A stretch of DNA of 64,000 nt from JAKVCB01 sp963578605 (GTDB taxonomy: Bacteria > Planctomycetota > Planctomycetia > Pirellulales > Lacipirellulaceae), in contig CAUZEA010000017.1 in NCBI GenBank assembly GCA_963578605.1, positions 1-64,000 on the forward strand. Reading direction: 5' to 3'. Both the position numbers and the translations under genes were made by a program. The notes under the pieces were generated by a model that was not told where the DNA came from, ran no database searches, and saw only the letters and a list, made by a program, of their open reading frames with translations. Below are positions 28,204 to 37,014 of this stretch, one piece after another (position 1 is the stretch's first letter; each line of letters opens with the position of its first letter).

Positions 28204-31200
28204 TCAGGGCCGCACGACCAATTCGACCTGCCCGTCAAGGTCGACCGGTACAGTGAGCAGGCCATCCCTTTCTTCGATCACACGGCTCTGGTTTCCGACG
28301 GTGACCCGGTAAGGATCACCAAAGTCTTCAACGCCCGGGTTCACACCACCGTTGGTAAAGATTCCTTCTCGCCGGTTGTGGAAACGTGTTCCTACAAATA
28401 GCTCGAGGGTCGCTGGACCCTGGCCATTGAGCAACATCCGTTTTTCATCGTCGTCGAACCGCAGTACGCGGACATTTACGGGCGATGACGCTTTGAGACT
28501 GGCCGGTAACGGTTCGATCACGGCCGATTCATTGGGTCCGAACACCAGTTCAGTCCGGACACCATCCTGGTCAACGGTTGTCAGGGCCCGATTGTCACCC
28601 GCCGCGCCACGGTCGTCATACGGATACACGATGTGGAGATCACGCTGATGTGGCCAGCCATAGATTCCGTTGTTCATCGTCACGATCCGCTCGGGGCCGC
28701 GGACCATGCCGGCGCGAATTTCCTGAAAGGTTATTGGGTACTGCCGCGCAGCGAGGGACGGATAGGTCACCGGGATCCGCACGTTGTAATAGATGTAGAG
28801 GACACCCCAGCGAAGTTTTTCGAGCATGTCCTCGTAGATCTCGCGCTCGGTGTCGAAAGGAGGATTGGCCAGCGACATCACGCTAGGGGCCAGGTGGCAC
28901 TCTGGTCCTGGCTGGCACTCGGCATCGAAATAGATTGCCTTTTCGTTGGCGACCGAAGGGGTCAGGACCACACCGTTGGCTATCACGATGCCACCCTTGT
29001 CACGGACTTTGCGGGCAAACTCAATCATCGAGGGTTGCATCAACAACAGTACCGAGGCGACCTTGCGCTTGATCGTCTTGGTTTGCTTGTCGATGATCGC
29101 AGAGTGTTGGTCCCAGTGCCCGTCGTACGTCCATGCCCCGCCGTAACCAAGCATAAAGCCATCCACGAAGGCGCCGTCCATGTCCATTTGGTCCATCATC
29201 ACGTCTACACTTTTGAGGAGTGCGTCGTGGAATGAATTTCCTGGCGTGGGGTAGTAGATCCACCAGGGCCACGGTTCGTTACCCCATCGCGCGTGCCGTC
29301 CGTCCGCAGTAATCACTTTTGAATCAGGAAACCGGTCACTGTTTTGCGTTGCATACAGGCTGTGGGCAACGTGGAACATGGTTTTAAGGCCCGGGTGACG
29401 ACGGTGGATGGCTAACGCCTGTTGCCTGGTCACGGCCATTTCCTCGGGGAAATCCATAAACTCAATTCCCTCGATATTCACTTTCGGATTGTCAGCGGCA
29501 CGACCGAGCACGCTCAAAAGGGCCAGCCCGATACCGCGCTTTTCCAAGTAGTCTTTTGTCGGGACCTGGTGCCGGTTGTCGGGGCCAAAGGCGACATATC
29601 CAGGTGCGTAATCGACGGTTCCAATACGGTTCTCAACTTTGCGAAAGGTGTTCACGAAGTCCCAGTAATCGCCATCACCTGTGGGGTATACATGCCACTT
29701 AAGCGTGTAAGAGGCTTTGGGTGGAAGGGCAAACTTTTCGCTGCCCATTCCCGCGACCTCGTCTTCGACATACAGCACCGACTGGACGACAAAGACGTCA
29801 TCCATGGGGACCATTCCGAGGCCGGTGTGCGTATCGCTTACGAATACGCTGGCTCCACCATAGTGCGGCATCTCGACCATGCGCCCGGTTCGTTCGTAAC
29901 CGGCCAGCCGGCTACCAGTCAGCGGCCGCCCCTCCAGCGACAGGTCGTGATAAATCAGCAGGCCCAGGTCTTTGTCGGTCAGGTTTGTGATTTTGTCTTC
30001 GACGACCACGTGGGTCGCGAAGACGTCAATATTGCGGCGAATGGTGTAATAATCGCCGGCAGCGTCGACTCTGTATCGAGCTGTTGAATCCGACGGTCCG
30101 TGTGGCGCCGAGACCGTGTTGTTCTGGATGTCGACCTTCCACGCTGGTTCACCTTGGCCGTCGCCACCGAGATGGTTGAATTCGCCGTGGGGCCAGGAGA
30201 TGCGCGTGTGGAAGGGGTAGCTTGCGCCGTTCGTATTGAGGGTCCAGCCGCCGTTGTCATCGACGGTAACACTAAACGACACGGGCTCTTTTTTCGGTGG
30301 GTACGGCCCGACAGCTTTCTGGCTGGGGCTGGGAAGCTGGCGGGTCGGTGGATAATTGAACGTGATTTGTTCGGTCGGAAAATTACGGTGGTCATCACGC
30401 ATGGCCACGGTAATCCCATACGATCCCGGAGCAAGGTCTCCGCAACGAAGTGTGACGTCGACCATGCCGGCATTTGCCGCCCAGCCGCCAATCTTGGGTT
30501 CCATCACCCCGGGGAGCGGCTGTATCGTCTGGCGGGTAAGCACGTTGCCTGGGTTGTTCTCGTTGAACAGACTGACTTTAAGTTGGCTGTTGCCCACCAG
30601 CGGCTGGAGTCGGCGGTAGTCGACCTCGACGACAATTTCACCACGTACAAAATAGTAGTAAGGCGTTACCTTCACGCGCTCGAACCACGTCGGCTGAAAC
30701 CCATAGTTGGGCGCCTCGCGGCGAAAGGTGTTGAGAATCTCGTCTGCTGAGAGTGCCCGGTTGTATACGCGGACCTGATCGAGCAGCCCCTGGAAGTACG
30801 GTCCCTGCCGTATTCCCATGGTGAAATGGCCACCCTGCCCCGCCGGGGCGTTGGATGACGCACTACCAGCGAGTCGCCCATTAATCCAAATTCTCCGTCG
30901 CTCCCCATCATAGGTACCGGTGACGTGGCTCCACTGACCGAGCGGCAGCTTGTTACCAACTGCGTTGGAACCGCTGTTCACATACCACCAGCAAAGACCG
31001 CGAGTCGAGTAAAGCAGCTGGTACTCACGATAGGTTTTGCCAACCACCGGTGCGCCGGCCCAACCCATATTGGTTGGCTGGATCCAGGTTTGGAGCGTGA
31101 CCTCGCCGCTGATGTTCAGGGAAGGATCATCTCCACAATCGACATAGTCATTCACGCCGTCGAACTGCAACGCGTAACCATTGCCGATTTGAACCCAGGT

Positions 31201-31377
31201 TGCCCCATGGATCGTGCCGTCGTTACCGTTGGAACTGCTGTCGTGAACCGCAGTGCCCTTCCCTTCGTCGAGCTGCCACTGGGCGACCAACCCGTCGGGT
31301 TGATCAGCCCGGCACGTGTTCGACAGCAATACGCAACAGCAACAGCAGACGGCTTGTAAAGTCAGTCTGGTCATCAT
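28204..31377 (-). CDS. Secreted LamG-domain protein with glycosidase-like barrel
   Basis: The 1057-residue protein has an unusual Cys-rich signal peptide (LQAVCCCCCVLLSNTCRA, cleaved before DQPDG). A LamG/concanavalin-like lectin domain covers about 30-215: GLVAQWQLDEGKG, DGVNDYVDCGDDPSL and DQVRVYNRALSADEI. A beta-rich linker follows. The C-terminal half holds a barrel-like part with MDQMDMDGAFVDGFMLGYGG (about 710-730), which resembles catalytic acid regions in the protein at 37.0 kb. No named glycoside hydrolase family is recognised. It is divergent from the DUF1559 gene. GGAG lies before the ATG at 31377; the next ATG at 31374 is an equal alternative. Confidence 0.87.
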   Translation of the reverse strand: MMTRLTLQAVCCCCCVLLSNTCRADQPDGLVAQWQLDEGKGTAVHDSSSNGNDGTIHGATWVQIGNGYALQFDGVNDYVDCGDDPSLNISGEVTLQTWIQPTNMGWAGAPVVGKTYREYQLLYSTRGLCWWYVNSGSNAVGNKLPLGQWSHVTGTYDGERRRIWINGRLAGSASSNAPAGQGGHFTMGIRQGPYFQGLLDQVRVYNRALSADEILNTFRREAPNYGFQPTWFERVKVTPYYYFVRGEIVVEVDYRRLQPLVGNSQLKVSLFNENNPGNVLTRQTIQPLPGVMEPKIGGWAANAGMVDVTLRCGDLAPGSYGITVAMRDDHRNFPTEQITFNYPPTRQLPSPSQKAVGPYPPKKEPVSFSVTVDDNGGWTLNTNGASYPFHTRISWPHGEFNHLGGDGQGEPAWKVDIQNNTVSAPHGPSDSTARYRVDAAGDYYTIRRNIDVFATHVVVEDKITNLTDKDLGLLIYHDLSLEGRPLTGSRLAGYERTGRMVEMPHYGGASVFVSDTHTGLGMVPMDDVFVVQSVLYVEDEVAGMGSEKFALPPKASYTLKWHVYPTGDGDYWDFVNTFRKVENRIGTVDYAPGYVAFGPDNRHQVPTKDYLEKRGIGLALLSVLGRAADNPKVNIEGIEFMDFPEEMAVTRQQALAIHRRHPGLKTMFHVAHSLYATQNSDRFPDSKVITADGRHARWGNEPWPWWIYYPTPGNSFHDALLKSVDVMMDQMDMDGAFVDGFMLGYGGAWTYDGHWDQHSAIIDKQTKTIKRKVASVLLLMQPSMIEFARKVRDKGGIVIANGVVLTPSVANEKAIYFDAECQPGPECHLAPSVMSLANPPFDTEREIYEDMLEKLRWGVLYIYYNVRIPVTYPSLAARQYPITFQEIRAGMVRGPERIVTMNNGIYGWPHQRDLHIVYPYDDRGAAGDNRALTTVDQDGVRTELVFGPNESAVIEPLPASLKASSPVNVRVLRFDDDEKRMLLNGQGPATLELFVGTRFHNRREGIFTNGGVNPGVEDFGDPYRVTVGNQSRVIEERDGLLTVPVDLDGQVELVVRP

Positions 31378-31782
31378 GGGGCTCCAGGACAGAAAAGTTG
31401 GCAGTTGGACCGACGGAATGTTGCAGTCGACGGCGGTTTTCCATGGGTATCACGGTGTGAGTGACCTCGGCCAAGGTGGCCCGGGCGGTTGCTTGCCAAT
31501 CGTATCGCACGTGCCCATCGTACCACACGCGTTTATTGACTGCGACAAACACTCGGCGAGGAATTCCAGTCTGTTCGAGTTGATGTGGGGACCCGCCGGA
31601 GGTCCTGGCGGTCATCTTGGTGGTGTTTGCCCCTGTCAGCTTGACGGTAAGTTGAGTTTCGGATTATAATACGTTTTGGTCAAAACTGCACGGTCCTGGG
31701 CTATAACGGCAGAGTTTTGTGGGCTTTGTGGGCTTTATGGGCTTGTTTTGTGGGCTTTATGTGGGCAGTGTGTGGAGTGGTC
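31378..31782. other. Divergent promoter region with short G/T-rich repeats
   Basis: About 405 bases between divergent genes. At 31719-31767 the word TGTGGGCTTT recurs imperfectly several times just before the DUF1559 start. No RNA gene was seen. Confidence 0.5.
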
Positions 31783-32871
31783 ATGGCGATTTATAAGAAT
31801 GACTTTTACGGCCGCGATCGACGGATTATCGCGTTGCGGATCTGTCAACAGTGTCGGGCTATAGCCGGCTTTACACTCGTCGAGCTTTTAGTGGTGATTG
31901 CCATCATCGGAATTTTGGTTGCCCTCTTATTGCCGGCCGTGCAAGCGGCTCGCGAGGCAGCGCGACGGACGCAGTGTTCCAATAACTTCCACCAGGTCGG
32001 GTTGGCTTGTCACAATTATGTATCGACCCACGGTTTGTTTCCGCCGGGTGAGTTAAGTTGGCGCAATGCCGAAGAGTGTTCGATGAAGCCATTTATCGGT
32101 GGTACGGCGACGTACGGCCAGTATCTCGGATTTAGCTGGGGGGTGCATATTCTCCCCTATTTAGGCGAAGAAGTCCTCTACGACCAATTTGATTTCGGGT
32201 ATCCCCACAACACGGTTCAAGGAAACCATTGCTGCTTTCCCAGGCGTCCTTATCGGGGCAACTACGAAGCGTCCGGGACGATCGTCGGTGGTTTCATTTG
32301 TCCTTCGTCGTTGCGGGGCCCGCAACTGACGCAATGTTGCAGTCGCCAGACCAATGGAAGTAGGGATGAGGAGGACCTGGCGGTTACCCATATGGCCGGT
32401 GTCGCCGATTGGAACAATTGGGGGTGTCAGAAAACCTATCACTGGCCTTTTGGTCGGGCCCACGCCAAAGGCATAATGTTCCAGCGGTCCAAAATTTCCC
32501 CTGGGAAAGTGATTGATGGAACCAGTAACACACTGTTGGTTGGAGAGGTGATCGAGGATCCCGTTCGCGAATTTTACGGCCATCACTATGCTATCTATAA
32601 CACGATGCACACCTGCAACGGTATCAACGCGACGGTTCAGAACCCTGCCCTTTACACCTGGTATCGCGATGCTCGCACGGCCAGCTTTGGCAGCTATCAT
32701 CCGGGAGGATGCCACTTTGCTCATGCTGACGGGAGCACTCAATTCGTGAGTGAATCGATTTCAGCACGAGTTTTAGCGATGCTCTCGAGCCGTGGTAGCG
32801 AGGACACCGAAGCGACCGATCTTCCTCCCTGTGCAGAAAAATGTCCCCAGGATGATCCCGGATGCCGGTAA
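31783..32871 (+). CDS. DUF1559 prepilin-like protein 1
   Basis: The 362-residue protein has a type IV prepilin leader with GFTLVELLVVIAIIGILVA, followed by the PAVQAAREAARR signature of the DUF1559 family. The globular part is rich in cysteine (NHCCFPRRPY, QCCSRQTNG). It ends with the family motif SYHPGGCHFAHADGS and a Cys-rich tail. The ATG at 31783 has GGAG six bases upstream; the open frame begins earlier but is not protein-like. DUF1559 proteins are abundant in planctomycetes and probably form surface filaments or export structures; this is inference. The stop overlaps the next gene by ten bases. Confidence 0.93.
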   Translation: MAIYKNDFYGRDRRIIALRICQQCRAIAGFTLVELLVVIAIIGILVALLLPAVQAAREAARRTQCSNNFHQVGLACHNYVSTHGLFPPGELSWRNAEECSMKPFIGGTATYGQYLGFSWGVHILPYLGEEVLYDQFDFGYPHNTVQGNHCCFPRRPYRGNYEASGTIVGGFICPSSLRGPQLTQCCSRQTNGSRDEEDLAVTHMAGVADWNNWGCQKTYHWPFGRAHAKGIMFQRSKISPGKVIDGTSNTLLVGEVIEDPVREFYGHHYAIYNTMHTCNGINATVQNPALYTWYRDARTASFGSYHPGGCHFAHADGSTQFVSESISARVLAMLSSRGSEDTEATDLPPCAEKCPQDDPGCR

Positions 32872-33278
32872 CCGTCAAGCTTTCGGTGGCAGGTGTGATT
32901 TGCGTGATCTTCATCGCTGGCTGCGGCAGGGGCGATGGGCTCACACGTGTCAAGGTGCGGGGTGAGATCCAGCACAAAGGTGAACCTGTCATGGATGGGC
33001 AGATTCGCTTTTACCCGGAAATTGGCACGCGGTCACCAGTGACGATCGAGCTTGTCATGGATGGCAAATATAAGTGCAAGCGCAAGGGTGGCCTGCCGAT
33101 TGGCACGCACCGCGTCGTGATCCTCTCTTTCGATCCTGATTCTCCGATACCGAAAGGTCCGCAAGACCCACCCCGCCCACAATGGTTGCCACCCAAGTAC
33201 AATGATCGTTCCGAACTTACGATGACCGTGGAAATACAACGAGGTTGGGCGACCAGGGATTTTGACCTCAAAGAGTAG
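32862..33278 (+). CDS. Lipoprotein with carboxypeptidase-regulatory-like fold
   Basis: The 138-residue protein has a lipoprotein signal peptide: VICVIFIAGCGRGDG places the lipobox cysteine at about residue 21. The mature part begins VKVRGEIQHKGEPVMDGQIR, a beta-sandwich opening typical of planctomycete carboxypeptidase-regulatory-like lipoproteins that sit next to DUF1559 genes. Its start overlaps the end of the first DUF1559 gene by ten bases, indicating translational coupling, and a second DUF1559 gene follows. Function unknown; the pairing suggests membership of the same surface assembly. Confidence 0.88.
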   Translation: MPVTVKLSVAGVICVIFIAGCGRGDGLTRVKVRGEIQHKGEPVMDGQIRFYPEIGTRSPVTIELVMDGKYKCKRKGGLPIGTHRVVILSFDPDSPIPKGPQDPPRPQWLPPKYNDRSELTMTVEIQRGWATRDFDLKE

Positions 33279-33398
33279 AGTAATCGGTTGTAGGGTGATT
33301 CGTTGGTGAGATTGAGGTGCCATCGGGCTGGAGGATGCCCCTGATTCTGATGACTGGCCGGCTTGGTTTGCATCAGAACCGTGTCGAGAGGATCTTTT

Positions 33399-34469
33399 AT
33401 GCAGGCCAAAGTCCAGCATCACTCCTGTCTTGGGATCTGGCGATCTGCCGGTTCCACGCTGTCCGCGGCTGCCTTTACGCTGGTCGAACTTTTGGTGGTG
33501 ATTGCCATCATCGGGATTCTGGTTGCCCTGTTGTTGCCAGCGGTGCAGGCCGCCCGCGAGGCGGCGCGGCGGGTGCAGTGCGCGAACCATTTCAAGCAAG
33601 TGGGTCTAGGCCTGCACAACTATGTTGCGACACACACCGTGTTTCCACCCGGATCGCTCCATTTCCGATCGAGCGAGGTATGTGCCTACAAAGAGATTCC
33701 CGGTGCTCGTTACCATCAATATCTGGGCTTCAGCTGGGGTGTCCATCTGTTTCCGTTCGTCGAGCAGCAGTTGCTTTGGGACCGGTATAATTTTCGGATC
33801 GATCACGACACGATCGAGGGACAGTTTTGTTGCTGGCCTAAACCTCCGTACGACGGGAACTACCGTGCCTCTGCCACGATCGTCGACAGCTACCTCTGCC
33901 CGTCGTCTTTACATGGGTCACAACTGGTGAACTGTTGTTCTCGACAGACCAATGGCGGCATCGACCCGGAAGACATGGCTGTCACTCATATGGCTGGCGT
34001 TGCAGATTACACGAATTGGAGTTGCCAGAAGACCAGTAGTACACCCTGGGGAAGGCCAAATGCAGGTGGCATGTTGTTTGAACGTTCCCATGTTGCGCCG
34101 GGTGATGTGGTGGACGGGTTGAGCAACACGCTGCTCGTGGGTGAGGTGATCGCCAATCCGAACCACCTGCACGAAGGTCACTTTTATGCCGTGTACAACA
34201 CGCTGCATACGTGCCTCGGCATTAATCTTGCTGTTCGGAACCCGGCAATCTACACATGGTTTGGCGATCCTCAAACGGCCAGTTTTTCCAGTTATCATCC
34301 GGGAGGTTGTCATTTTCTGCTGGCTGACGGCAGTGTCCATTTTTTTGAAGAGTCGCTTTCGGCGCACGTGTTGGCAGCCATGTCGAGCCGCGCCAACGAA
34401 GATAGCGAGTCAACCTTTCTGCCTCCCTGTGCAGAAATCTGTCCGGACGATGAACCTGGTTGTCAGTAA
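33399..34469 (+). CDS. DUF1559 prepilin-like protein 2
   Basis: The 356-residue protein is a close paralogue of the gene at 31783. It shares the prepilin leader (AFTLVELLVVIAIIGILVA), PAVQAAREAARR, the Cys-pair segments CCWPKPPYDG and NCCSRQTNG, and the SYHPGGCHFLLADGS end motif. The ATG at 33399 has GAGAGGA upstream. Together the two paralogues flank the lipoprotein gene and probably form one operon. The paired Cys segments are shared by both copies, so disulfide bonds in the globular part are likely. Confidence 0.92.
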   Translation: MQAKVQHHSCLGIWRSAGSTLSAAAFTLVELLVVIAIIGILVALLLPAVQAAREAARRVQCANHFKQVGLGLHNYVATHTVFPPGSLHFRSSEVCAYKEIPGARYHQYLGFSWGVHLFPFVEQQLLWDRYNFRIDHDTIEGQFCCWPKPPYDGNYRASATIVDSYLCPSSLHGSQLVNCCSRQTNGGIDPEDMAVTHMAGVADYTNWSCQKTSSTPWGRPNAGGMLFERSHVAPGDVVDGLSNTLLVGEVIANPNHLHEGHFYAVYNTLHTCLGINLAVRNPAIYTWFGDPQTASFSSYHPGGCHFLLADGSVHFFEESLSAHVLAAMSSRANEDSESTFLPPCAEICPDDEPGCQ

Positions 34470-34919
34470 CAGCCAGTCGATCAGTGAAGACCCCGGGTGA
34501 AAGTTGATCTGTCCCGTGCCGGTCTTGAGCCAGGTGATGGATGGAGGATGCGCGACGAAAATTTCAAATAGAAAATCCCCCGCATCCGAGAGGAGGCATG
34601 TGCTGGTGGCCCAACTGCTGGGCTTTGTGATCGGAGCGCAACGTGGTACAGCCGAGTTGCTTATTTGTGATTTTTGCGGTTGCGGGATATGCTAACAGGT
34701 GTGCCGGTTGGACAGCAACATGCGCTAGGACCTGGACGCCACGTCCATTGTTTCGTAGTCCCAAAAAGTAATGACCAGGAGAGTTCACGAATTGGTGCGC
34801 AGCCGTTGAGGCGATGACCTTATCTTCACGCCCTGGCGGTAGACTCCGTTGGTGAGAAGAAAAAAAGGCTGTCCCATCGGTAGTTGAAACGTTTACATTT
34901 TTGCTTGAGGGCAAAGACA
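34470..34919. other. Intergenic region with conserved leader
   Basis: No gene is supported. The last part (34836-34888) is similar to the region before the 37.0-kb gene and is listed separately. Confidence 0.55.
34836..34888 (+). promoter_or_regulatory. Conserved leader copy 1
   Basis: GGCGGT-x-GACT, GAGAAGAAAAAAA and GGTAGTTGAA occur in the same order and spacing here and at 36920-36976. Both copies lie just upstream of LamG-protein genes. It may be a promoter/leader or the remnant of a duplicated 5' end. Confidence 0.5.
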
Positions 34920-36917
34920 ATGGGCAGGACATCAATCATGGCTGCTTTATGTTTCGGTCTCCTTTCGTTGACGGCTTGGTCTTCACCGGTGCCCGAGGAA
35001 GCCTTGGTCGCTTACTACCCGCTGAACGAGGGGGCCGGATACTGGGCTCGTGATCTCAGCGGTAACGGGAACGACGGAAAAATCATGGGAGCCCAGTGGA
35101 CAAAGCTCGGAAAACGATTTGCCCTTCAATTCGACGGGATGGACGACCACATCTTCTGCGGCAGCCCCGCTGCGCTGGACATCCGCGGGCCGTTCACGCT
35201 CAGCGTCTGGGTTTTGCCAGAGGAGGTGCCCACCGGCGAAGTCGGCATTGCCGGCAAGCAATTCAACAGCTACCTGGTGACCTATTACAAAACCCAGAGA
35301 ATTTACACGTACATCGGCGAAGCCACGAACAATGTTGAGTCCCATTCCTATCTCGCGGTCGGCACCTGGAACCATATCGTCAGCACGTTCGATGGCGAAA
35401 AGATGAGTCTCTTCCTGAACGGCCGGCTGGTGGGCCAGCGCCTCCCCAAATACAACAAATATAGGTCGACGCCCGCCGGCAAGAACTTTGTCATCGGCTG
35501 CGTGGCGGGCGGTGTGGAACCCGACGACCCCAACTACACACAGTCGGGGTTCTTCAAGGGCATGATCGCAGACGTCAAGGTGTATGCACGCGCACTGTCC
35601 GGCGAAGAGATTCAAGAGCAATTCGTGTCCGTCGGCAAGCCACGGTTCAAGGGCGGCCAAGCCGACGTCCGCCCGGTTGGGGCCGTTGAAACCATCAGCG
35701 GAAACGAGCTTCGCCTGGACGCGGATCAGGAACAGCCTCGCAAGCTGGAGAAAGCCGAACGGATTGAAGTGGTCAGGGGAGACGGATTCTTCCCAATCTT
35801 GATTCAGTTGACTGACGGGACGTTGGCGGCAGTCGTGCGTGGGGGAGCGCGCCACGTTGGCGTCGGCGGACGTCTTGACCTGGTCACCTCCGGCGATGGG
35901 GGCAGGAATTGGTCGGCTCCCCGCCCCATTGTGTATATGCCGCCTGACTCTCGCAGTGGGGCCTTTGGACAGGCGCCCGACGGCCGGCTGATCTACGCCT
36001 TTTCCGTCACCGGGCCTTATCGCGGGGGGCAGTTGGTTTTCGAGACCCATCGCTACACCCTGTGGGTAACGACATCAGAGGATAGCGGTGACAGTTGGAC
36101 GCCACCGCAACAGATCAGCACTGCCCCCTACCCGTATGCCATGCCCTACGGGAAGATCGTCGCTCTGTCGGATGGAACTCTGCTGATGGCCCTGTACGGT
36201 TGGTATCAGCCGGAGCGTGAGGGTGGCGAGTTGCCGCCAGAGAAGCGGGATAAATGGATGGCCGCCGTGTGTCGGTCTGAGGACCACGGAGCGACCTGGA
36301 GCCTGCCGATTCCGATCGTCGGTTACATCCCTGGAAGAAGGAGGAACACGTCTTACAATGAGGTCGCCCTCGTGGTGCTCCCTGGGGGTAAGGTGCTGGC
36401 GGCGATGCGGGGCGGGCCGCAGAACGGATTGGACCAGTGCGTTTCGAGTGACGGAGGTCGGACTTGGGGTCCGATCGAAAGCATCATACCCGGCCAGCAG
36501 CGGCTGCCCGCCGACGTGATCCTGCTGAAGAGCGGCCGACTACTGCTAACCTTCGGGCATCGCGAGTCGCCTTTTGGTGTTGAGGCAGTGCTCAGCCACA
36601 AGGAGGCCCAGTGGGACCAACTTGCCGATGCGCCGCCAATTCCGCGGCCGGCGGTGCCCAGCCGCAAGGCCGGACAGTGGGACTGGCAGACCCACGTGTC
36701 GCTGGAATGGAACGCCGCGTCCGCCGATTGCGGCTACCCGAGTTCAGTGCAGATCGATGACGGGACCATCGTCACCCTTTATTATGTCGTCGGTGAGATA
36801 GACAAACCGGACGATATCTCCGAGCGCGGCCATGGCCTCATGGAGTATGCCAGGTGCGTCCGCTACCGGGAGGCCGACCTCGCTGTTACCACGGTCAGGC
36901 CGGTAGGCAGTAAGTAA
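34920..36917 (+). CDS. Secreted LamG-sialidase (BNR repeat) protein
   Basis: From the ATG at 34920 (GAGGG upstream) the protein has 665 residues with a signal peptide (about 1-23). LamG covers about 28-235: ALVAYYPLNEGAG, QFDGMDDHIFCG and ADVKVYARALSGEEI. A sialidase/neuraminidase propeller covers about 275-655 with four Asp boxes: SGDGGRNW (about 323), SEDSGDSW (about 385), SEDHGATW (about 454) and SSDGGRTW (about 509). Family function is release of terminal sialic acid or a related sugar, here presumably extracellular. The propeller is closely related to that of the 41.2-kb gene. An in-frame TTG at 34884 is a less likely start. Confidence 0.9.
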   Translation: MGRTSIMAALCFGLLSLTAWSSPVPEEALVAYYPLNEGAGYWARDLSGNGNDGKIMGAQWTKLGKRFALQFDGMDDHIFCGSPAALDIRGPFTLSVWVLPEEVPTGEVGIAGKQFNSYLVTYYKTQRIYTYIGEATNNVESHSYLAVGTWNHIVSTFDGEKMSLFLNGRLVGQRLPKYNKYRSTPAGKNFVIGCVAGGVEPDDPNYTQSGFFKGMIADVKVYARALSGEEIQEQFVSVGKPRFKGGQADVRPVGAVETISGNELRLDADQEQPRKLEKAERIEVVRGDGFFPILIQLTDGTLAAVVRGGARHVGVGGRLDLVTSGDGGRNWSAPRPIVYMPPDSRSGAFGQAPDGRLIYAFSVTGPYRGGQLVFETHRYTLWVTTSEDSGDSWTPPQQISTAPYPYAMPYGKIVALSDGTLLMALYGWYQPEREGGELPPEKRDKWMAAVCRSEDHGATWSLPIPIVGYIPGRRRNTSYNEVALVVLPGGKVLAAMRGGPQNGLDQCVSSDGGRTWGPIESIIPGQQRLPADVILLKSGRLLLTFGHRESPFGVEAVLSHKEAQWDQLADAPPIPRPAVPSRKAGQWDWQTHVSLEWNAASADCGYPSSVQIDDGTIVTLYYVVGEIDKPDDISERGHGLMEYARCVRYREADLAVTTVRPVGSK

Positions 36918-36919
36918 AC

Positions 36920-36976
36920 GGCGGTCGACTTGATCGGCGAGAAGAAAAAAACGAGAGGCCTCATGGGTAGTTGAAT
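36920..36976 (+). promoter_or_regulatory. Conserved leader copy 2
   Basis: The counterpart of 34836-34888, with GGCGGT-x-GACT, GAGAAGAAAAAAA and GGTAGTTGAA in the same order. It begins directly after the stop of the LamG-sialidase gene. Confidence 0.5.
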
Positions 36977-37014
36977 TGCACCCAATTGGCAGCTTAGAAA
37001 AGGAGCTAGAGCCT

